Source: Xanthoparmelia taractica (lineage: Eukaryota; Ascomycota; Lecanoromycetes; Lecanorales; Parmeliaceae). Taken from it: a DNA stretch of 64,000 nt. The notes beneath the pieces were generated by a model. That model worked only from the letters and a program-made list of their open reading frames with translations. It was not told the origin of the DNA and made no database searches. Position numbers and translations under genes: made by a program. Of the stretch, positions 57,495-64,000 are shown in pieces (the stretch's first letter is position 1; each line of letters starts with the position of its first letter). The stretch covers positions 147,769 to 211,768 of the forward strand of contig MU853190.1 of the NCBI GenBank assembly GCA_033085395.1, in the 5' to 3' direction.

Positions 57495-59939
57495 TCCCCG
57501 CAAATAAACAAAAGCGAGCGACCTCGCTTATTATAGTATATACTTTAAAGTCCGTATTATTATTATTATTCGATAAGCGTATTTTAGATAAATTTTATTA
57601 ATAGCAAGATACTTAAATTAACGGGAAAGTATATAGTATAGAAATAGTTAAAATGCCACAACAATAACAACACAATCATTAATTGATATCTTTCTCGAAT
57701 AATTATATAAGCGCTATCGAGTAGAGGAAAGTAATTCCCGGTTAATAATACTCGTTGAGTCGTTTAGATGCAGCGGTGAGGTAAGTAGATGTGACGTAGT
57801 GTTAGATAGCATTAGCAGCAGCGATTGCATCCTCATATTGCTATATCAAGTCTTCGGAAGATCTTTAGCGTTATATCACTAATCATATTTAGGCTCGTAT
57901 CTCAACCATCTAATAAGATACTATATAACATAGTCTCTATCTTTTCGAATAACTCGCTTATTAAGAATTCGCTCTATTTCCTAAAACTTATACTTATTAG
58001 TATCCCCTTTCATATACACACTATCTGGCTAATTAGAAATAGAATAACTATACGAATTAGAGTTAGAAGTAGGGGTAGACTCTAGTTGGGCAATGCTAAA
58101 GACCGAATATATATTTCAATACCTTGAAATAGCTAACTTATAAGCTTATTTGTCGATTTTCTATAGTATTTCGAATAAATCGATATATTGCTAAGATAGC
58201 TTAATGGTGATAGTAGCAGTGATAGAAATAAAATAGTCTTTATGCAGTCGTAAATAAGCTCAATCGCCCTACTTAAGAAATATTAATTGATGCTTTCTAT
58301 TATAGTGATATTTTTGATTTATCTAAGCAAATGAGATAACGTTAGCTATCTAAATGCGAGTAACGATAGGCTATAATAGAGATGCAGTGACTTCTCTAAG
58401 TAGATTAAGTGATCTATTGGGTTAAAATCTATAAGTTAGTTCGTTAAGAGTTTTGTTATTAATTGTAGTTGAGATCGAGTTATTAAGTAGAGCTTATATG
58501 CGTGGGAGAATTAATGGCTAGAGAGCGAGATTCTATATAATATATAGATAGAATCGTAGTGCTATCTCCGCTATCTAATTAATTCTCTCGCTACTTTTAT
58601 TCGTCTAGAGATAATAAATAGTCGAATAAAGTAAGTTTACTTCGAGCTTCTTAAAGAGCTTCGATTAAAGCTCAAAAAAGAACTTTCTGTTACGATTCGT
58701 GAGCAAAACCTTTGAGATTTCCTAGTCCATGATATTAAGTCTATTAAGTAATATAGTAGTCTATTAAGCGGCGAAGTAATTCTTTTTATTAGGTATAAAA
58801 GTTATTTTTTTTATAAACTTATCTATTATAGAAAGAATAATATCGAATTTCTCGATTAATTTTGAGAGTGTTAAAATGAAATTTAAAGTAAGTATATAAA
58901 ACGGCACTAGCGGAGACTCGATTGGCTATAGGGAGCCATAGAGGCGATATCGGCGTGTCTGGAGAATAAGGCATTGAGGGTAGAATCTAATATACTATCG
59001 GAGATGTTTAATTAATTTATATATATATTAGATATTCGAAATCCTCTTATAAGACCTCTTAAATCTTAAATAATTATCTTTATAAGCTATTTCAAGAACG
59101 ATTTTAATTATACTCTAAGATATATAAAGACGCTACACGCCGATAAGCTTACTAATATGAAAAAAAAGATTTTAATACTTCTATGCAGTATTTATATATC
59201 TATCACGAACGAAAGAAAGATCGATAACGTCCTCGTTAATATCCTCGTTGATATTCTTATTCTTAGCTATTAAAGTAGAGATTCTAATATAGAATAAATC
59301 TATTTTATAATTATCTTCGAGGCCTTCAAAGAACGTAGAACTTATCTTCACAAATATAGTGATAAAGAGAGTATTTAGCTCATCATGATCATCAGAGAGA
59401 AATATATTATTAACACTTATAAGTCTTGAAAGTATATTAAGAACAATATATTCTTTTTTAGACTTATATCGAATATTAAGACGAAATTATCTAAGAAATT
59501 AAGAAGCTCTAATAAGACGAACGTTTATTCTTATAATAGAATTTATTAAGATAATCGATAATTATTTCATAATATCCAGAATAATAGAATAATCTATCTA
59601 AATAATAATAATATACTTTAAAGAGTTTATTAGATACCTTATTTTCTTGAGTATTCAGACGAAGCCTACTACTTCTAGCTCTATTAATTAATAGTTCTTC
59701 TCAGCCTAAGTTAGATCTCGAGAAAGAAATATAATTATTTAAATTATAGTGCGGAAAGATTATTTCGAGTTAAAATTAACTTCTTCGTTAATATAAAAGA
59801 CTTATACTTCGAAATCGAATTCTTTTAAAGCATCTAAATTTATTTAAATTAATCTATTAAAATTATAATAAATAAGCATAGAAGATTAAGATAATACTAC
59901 TTATAGATTATTAAAATTAATTTTCTTCGTTTTACTCGA

Positions 59940-60900
59940 TAAAGATAGTTTAAAGTAAGAAGAATAGATACGGTGGAAATTATCTTTTGACGAAGCTTCT
60001 TTTAGAAGCTTTATCTTAAGATTCTATAAAGATACTATAAGCTAAGCATAGTAATAAACTAAGCTATAAAGATAGTCTATTAGATCAAGATAATGCTCTA
60101 AATCTTCAAAAGTAATGGGGTAATTTAGCTTAACAATTACTTTAAGCTTATTATCTACAGTAGCTATTTTTAAAAAATTAATATATCGGCCAAGTAAATT
60201 AATATTTAAGTATCTTAGAAAGATCTTTTTAAAGGCGATTAAAATATTATACTTAATTAGAAATTAAAAAAGTCTTCTTAAGTAATAGAGGTGCTTAGAG
60301 AAGCTATTAGATTTAATAATAATATTATTAATATAGACCTAAGCGAAGTTCTTAAGAGCTCTTAGAATATAATTAATTCTTCTTTACACATAGATAATCG
60401 AGTTCATATAGCTCATAATTAAAACGTTAAATATTTCTTATCCTCGATACGTGACTATAGTAAGTATATATTAAAAGTTAGAATATACGAGCCATTAATA
60501 AAAGAAAGAAATTATATCTAGTACTACTAAATGAGTGTAATTAAGTAGCTTCGAAATAATATCTAATTAAAGAGGCACGAAATAGACGTCTGATATAATA
60601 AGATCATTTAGGCCTCGAATATTAATTATAGCCCTACCTTTTCTCTTATTATTAGATAGAGTTTTTTAAATAATAAAGACGAGATAGCTAAACGAAGTTA
60701 GCTACTTGATATATTTCAGACGATCTTACTGTTAAAGAGCATTAAAGATTTTATTAACTACTATCTTATCTATCAAATTAAGGGAATAGACTTTCGCTCT
60801 TTTGTTAAATAATCTTAACTACTAGTTATCCCGTAGAGAAAGCTTTATTTATTTATTCTATAATACTTTAATAAAGTCTTTATTCTTTTATAAAGATAAA
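59940..60900 (-). pseudogene. Gypsy reverse transcriptase, RIP-mutated
   Basis: Minus strand. The catalytic box at about 60312-60350 reads KNFA*VYINNIII; restoring single G-to-A changes explains YIDD as YINN and the stop as Trp. Downstream a frame gives LLGRYINFLKIAT, VKLNYPITFEDLEHYL and DLIDYLYSLVYYYA, the thumb/connection region seen in fungal Gypsy RTs (LLG..V...G..., FP.TL..LE.YLG..G.LR). Several stops; both catalytic Asp are changed, so it is dead. Confidence 0.8.
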
Positions 60901-61388
60901 AACTTATCAATTAAGTTAAACAATTACTAATTTTTTAGCTTATTTTCATAAATTATTATATTATTAGAAAGCTTTAATTTTATTTATATAGAGATATTAA
61001 TTAAAATATAATTAATTAAGAACGAGAAATTATTAGTTAAACTTATTAACGTAATAGCCGCAAAGATAATTGCTTTCTTCACTTAATTCGTTGACTTTAA
61101 AGATATTTCTACACTAATAAAGAAGACGTTTTTGTAATCGACTTTCTATAGTATTCTCAAGTATAATTTCTTAAGAATTTGCATAGTATAATTAGTCTCG
61201 TTTTTAATAATTATATTAGCAATATTAGCATCAATTATATAAGCATATATAATTAAATTATACTACTTTATAGATTCGAAAATAAAGTCTCTATTAGATA
61301 AATTCTTAAGTGTAATAATAGATAAAATTTACTAAGCTCGAGAGGTAATTATAAGTGCTTTCTATGCTCGAATTAATCGTCTTATATA

Positions 61389-61703
61389 CTAATCGATATT
61401 GTAAGTTGTAATTTTAATAATAATATCACAACTATTAACATATACTTCGTTCTTACTTACATCAAGCATGATTTTCTCCGATTCCATAATGTTATTTCTC
61501 ATTAGTAGATTTGCCTTCAAATTATTAATTAAATAAATTTCTCTCGTAATACAAGCAAGAGCCTTATTATTATCTCTTTTAAGACCTAAGAAATATATAA
61601 GAATAAGCATATATTCATCGATATTATGCATTATAGAATTAAGCCCTTTAACACGCAGAGAAGATAATATCTTTTTAATTTTCACCTTAGAAAGAAGAGA
61701 CAA
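61389..61703 (-). pseudogene. Gypsy retropepsin (protease) domain
   Basis: A 104-codon frame kept open by chance. ITREIYLINNLKANLLMRNN and the following DVSKNEVYVNSCDIII match the C-terminal half of fungal Gypsy proteases (HLV(D/N)DLKAN(M/L)LIGND(I/V)...IDV....A.IGSC). The catalytic Asp-Thr/Ser-Gly part is not visible in this ORF. Confidence 0.7.
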
Positions 61704-62084
61704 AAGCCATTACTTATCGGCCAATATTATATTAGTCCCTAAATTAGTATATCCTTCTTTATTCTTTACATTTAATATAAATCGTAGTGGAATATAAGCG
61801 TAATTTCAATTACGAAAGCTAAAATCAATACCTAATCTAGCTCTATCCTTGAAGTCTAATTAAATAATTTTTATAATAAAAATATCGATATTCGTTTATA
61901 TATTTATTAGCGGTTTAGACGTAGAATATAATAATTTAGAATAATATTCGGCTCGTAAATGTTTATATAATTTTAACTTGAAAGAGAAAGTCAAATTACA
62001 ATTTCTATAATACATTTAAATACCTATATATTCAGTAAAAGAATTATTATAATATTAATTATTTAGCTTATCAAGATTATGTTC

Positions 62085-62290
62085 TAAATGCTCCTAATAG
62101 CTATTTATTTTAGTATTCTATTAAAGCGTATTTTCTTTCGCTTAGCTAGGATTCTTCTACTTATTTTTAGTTGCTTCTACTTAATAAGTAATAGCCTTAG
62201 ATCTAAAATTCTACTAAAATTATTAACGATTTTCGGGATTATTTGGGCTTTCGAATTTTCGATCTACTTGATTCGTTTATAATAGTTAAT
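62085..62290 (-). pseudogene. Gag-pol linker remnant
   Basis: Minus-strand reading TNQVDRKFESPNNPENR followed by a run in which TAA/TAG alternate with N, F and K; reading those stops as mutated Gln (CAA/CAG to TAA/TAG) gives a Gln/Asn-rich linker typical between gag and protease. It shows RIP on the coding strand. Confidence 0.5.
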
Positions 62291-62789
62291 TCGTTAAATC
62301 TAACGTGTTTTGCTATCCTTTAGTCTACACAAAAGACCTTTAATTCGATTATAATTATAAATCGTAGCGAGAATTTAATTAATAGCCGTACTACTAAAAG
62401 CGATAAGTATTTTAATTAAAGAAGTTAGAAGGCCGAAATAATTACTACTGACGATATAATTATTCGTACTACTGCTGCTACTAATTAAATAACTAAGAAT
62501 TCTACTAATCTTAACGAATTAAATTAAAAGCTAGATTTAAAAGATCTTGCTAAAATACACTAGAGATATTTCGAGAGATATTTTCACGCTACTAATTTTA
62601 ATACTATTGCTAAGATCTTTAAACGAAAGCCTAATACTAATATTGTCTAATATATAGCTTAAACTAGGCTATCTTCTTTATGTCAAGCATTTAAATAAAG
62701 CTTATAATAGTAATAGCTAAATTTGATAAGTTAATAAAGACTCGTAGCTCTAGCACGATCCCTTAATAGATAAATATTAACTAATTTTA

Positions 62790-63653
62790 AATATTATTAA
62801 TATTAGCTAATTTTGCGTGCCTTACTACTACTTACACATAGCTAGCAGGCTCTCGTCGAGAATAAGCATCTATTAACGTATACTTCTCTACAGTTAGATT
62901 TGCGAGTGCCACGCCTAGCAATTCCTTGAATCTTGCAGAGAGAGCTCTGCATCATTCTTTCACTCCGCTTTCTTCTACACGAAGATCTCTCCGCTTCAAA
63001 TTAGATAGCTCTAAGATATATCAAATTAGTATAAAATCACAAAAATAAGTATTTACATTAATACGAACTATAGCTTCTTCTTTCATAGCTATCAAATCAT
63101 GAATTCTTTCAATAAATAGAATCACACTACGATAATACACGTTTTTTTTAATAGTTACAATCTCACTCTCTTCGTAAGACTTATTCAGAAAAGAATCGAA
63201 ATAGCCCAGTTCTATAGCATTTTATTTGCTATTAGAACTTACTACAATTACACTCACAGTGACAGATCCGAGCTCTTTAGACGGGCCTTATTCTCTCTTA
63301 GATTCAGTAGATAATTGCAAGTTATTAATAATATTTATAATAACGGAATTAATAGTATTATTAATTATATCTTGTAATTATTGAGCTATAAAATTAATAG
63401 TTATCTTCGATGTAATTTGACTTAATAATCTACGATAAAAAGAGTTCGAATCATCGATAGTAGTATTCGTAGCCGTTAATTTCTCACGACTTTCTAATAA
63501 AGGCGATAATAGAGAAAACGATTTATCTAATAAAGAATTACGATTATTACTAATAGAATTATCGTTATCAATATCAATAGAATTAGCATTAGAATTATTA
63601 TTAATTGATAACGAAATAGATATATTTTCAATAGAAAAAGAATCAAAGAGCAA
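62790..63653 (-). pseudogene. Gypsy gag, RIP-mutated
   Basis: Minus strand. ELGYFDSFLNKSY, VILFIERIHDL, YFCDFILIWYILEL and EWCRALSARFKE-like text (with W as stop), then YTLIDAYSRREPASYV and VVRHAKLANI, match the retrotransposon gag domain of fungal Gypsy elements (LG.F.P......Y...V..F..R......G...V..NL..CLRG.A..WY..EL). The N-terminal part 63378-63653 is an Ser/Asn-rich open frame. Confidence 0.7.
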
Positions 63654-64000
63654 GTTTCTAAGAGACTAAGTAACTTATTTAAAACATCGAATAGATTTAC
63701 AAAAAGTAGATTTATTAACGACTTAATTAAATAATTAATGATCTTAAATTAAGAAATAAGTAATCGTTCTTAATAAATTAGCAGTAGAATTAATAGTAGA
63801 GATTAATCTAGTAGGCCTAAGAGTGTTAAACGTAAGATGCTCACAAATCTCCTTAATATCGTCAAATATTAAATTAGCGTATTTATAATTAGTAGCAATA
63901 AACTCCTAGATATTAAATACGAGTGTCACAGTAAGACTGGGATATATCGATAATGATTGAATTGTTGTTCTATCTAGAGTGTTGGCAGCTAGATATGTGG

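Larger units (their letters stand above)
57328..64000 (-). mobile_element. RIP-mutated Ty3/Gypsy element, 5' end off window
   Basis: Minus-strand element. Its 3' LTR is at 57328-57494; then in minus order come gag (about 62790-63340, with open part to 63653), protease (61389-61703) and RT (about 59940-60900). Many CAG/CAA and TGG codons have become stops. Domain order gag-protease-RT is right for a Gypsy polyprotein. An integrase should lie at 57.6-59.9 kb, but I could not recognise it. The 5' LTR is not seen and is expected beyond 64000. Confidence 0.8.

Noticed and set aside
57825..58085. 86-codon plus-strand ORF in the RIP block
   Set aside because: Lies antisense in the expected integrase region of the minus-strand Gypsy element and has AT-driven Ile/Leu/Ser content.
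1..64000. tRNA or rRNA genes
   Set aside because: I looked for GGTTCGAATCC-type B boxes with paired arms and for rRNA blocks and found none; a dedicated scan would be more sensitive.

Overview
The window looks like nuclear DNA of a filamentous ascomycete (Pezizomycotina). Evidence: 50-120 nt GT...AG introns with CTAAC/CTGAC-type branch sites, secreted proteins with Kex2-type KR sites, LaeA-like and GFA-type fungal enzymes, and long AT-rich blocks whose transposons carry almost only C-to-T and G-to-A changes, the signature of repeat-induced point mutation (RIP). The genus cannot be read from the sequence.

Layout. Bases 1-340 are the edge of one RIP-mutated block. Bases ~340-50250 form a gene-bearing island of normal composition and low gene density. 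Bases 50256-64000 are a second RIP block made of stacked retroelements. Island genes in order: secreted jacalin/aerolysin-like protein (1814-3379, +, six exons); Cys-rich protein with duplicated motif (4893-6173, -) divergent from a small MGC-type acylation candidate (6939-7256, +); doubtful two-exon ORF (7395-7766, -); short-chain dehydrogenase (8408-9670, -); GFA/CENP-V-like protein (10210-10726, -); LaeA-like methyltransferase pseudogene (13311-14324, -); Kex2-repeat plus KP4-like protein (15395-16483, +); HExxH zincin-like protein (25863-27248, -); a conserved fungal protein broken by a stop and a frameshift (38289-40813, -); membrane protein with unresolved model (42688-43554, -); four-exon secreted protein (48204-49854, -).

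Between them lie dated transposon footprints: solo LTRs with perfect 5-bp target duplications (360-457, 8157-8298, and a nested pair at 12128-12477), a 471-bp hAT-type MITE with an 8-bp duplication (24112-24582), and decayed coding relics from ~28 to 36 kb, including a Gypsy reverse transcriptase and an SF1-helicase-like segment. A 16-bp minisatellite at 47.3-47.6 kb contains a 100-N assembly gap.

The right block holds a complete 3.46-kb LTR element (50256-53719, TSD CTTTT) and most of a minus-strand Ty3/Gypsy element (57328 to beyond the end) with gag, protease and RT recognisable despite RIP. The genes do not form a metabolic pathway. The theme is accessory: three secreted proteins (two related to pore-forming or killer-toxin folds) and several genes in decay, next to RIP-mutated repeats. 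The most unusual gene is the KP4-like protein preceded by three 54-residue repeats, two of which end in RKRR.
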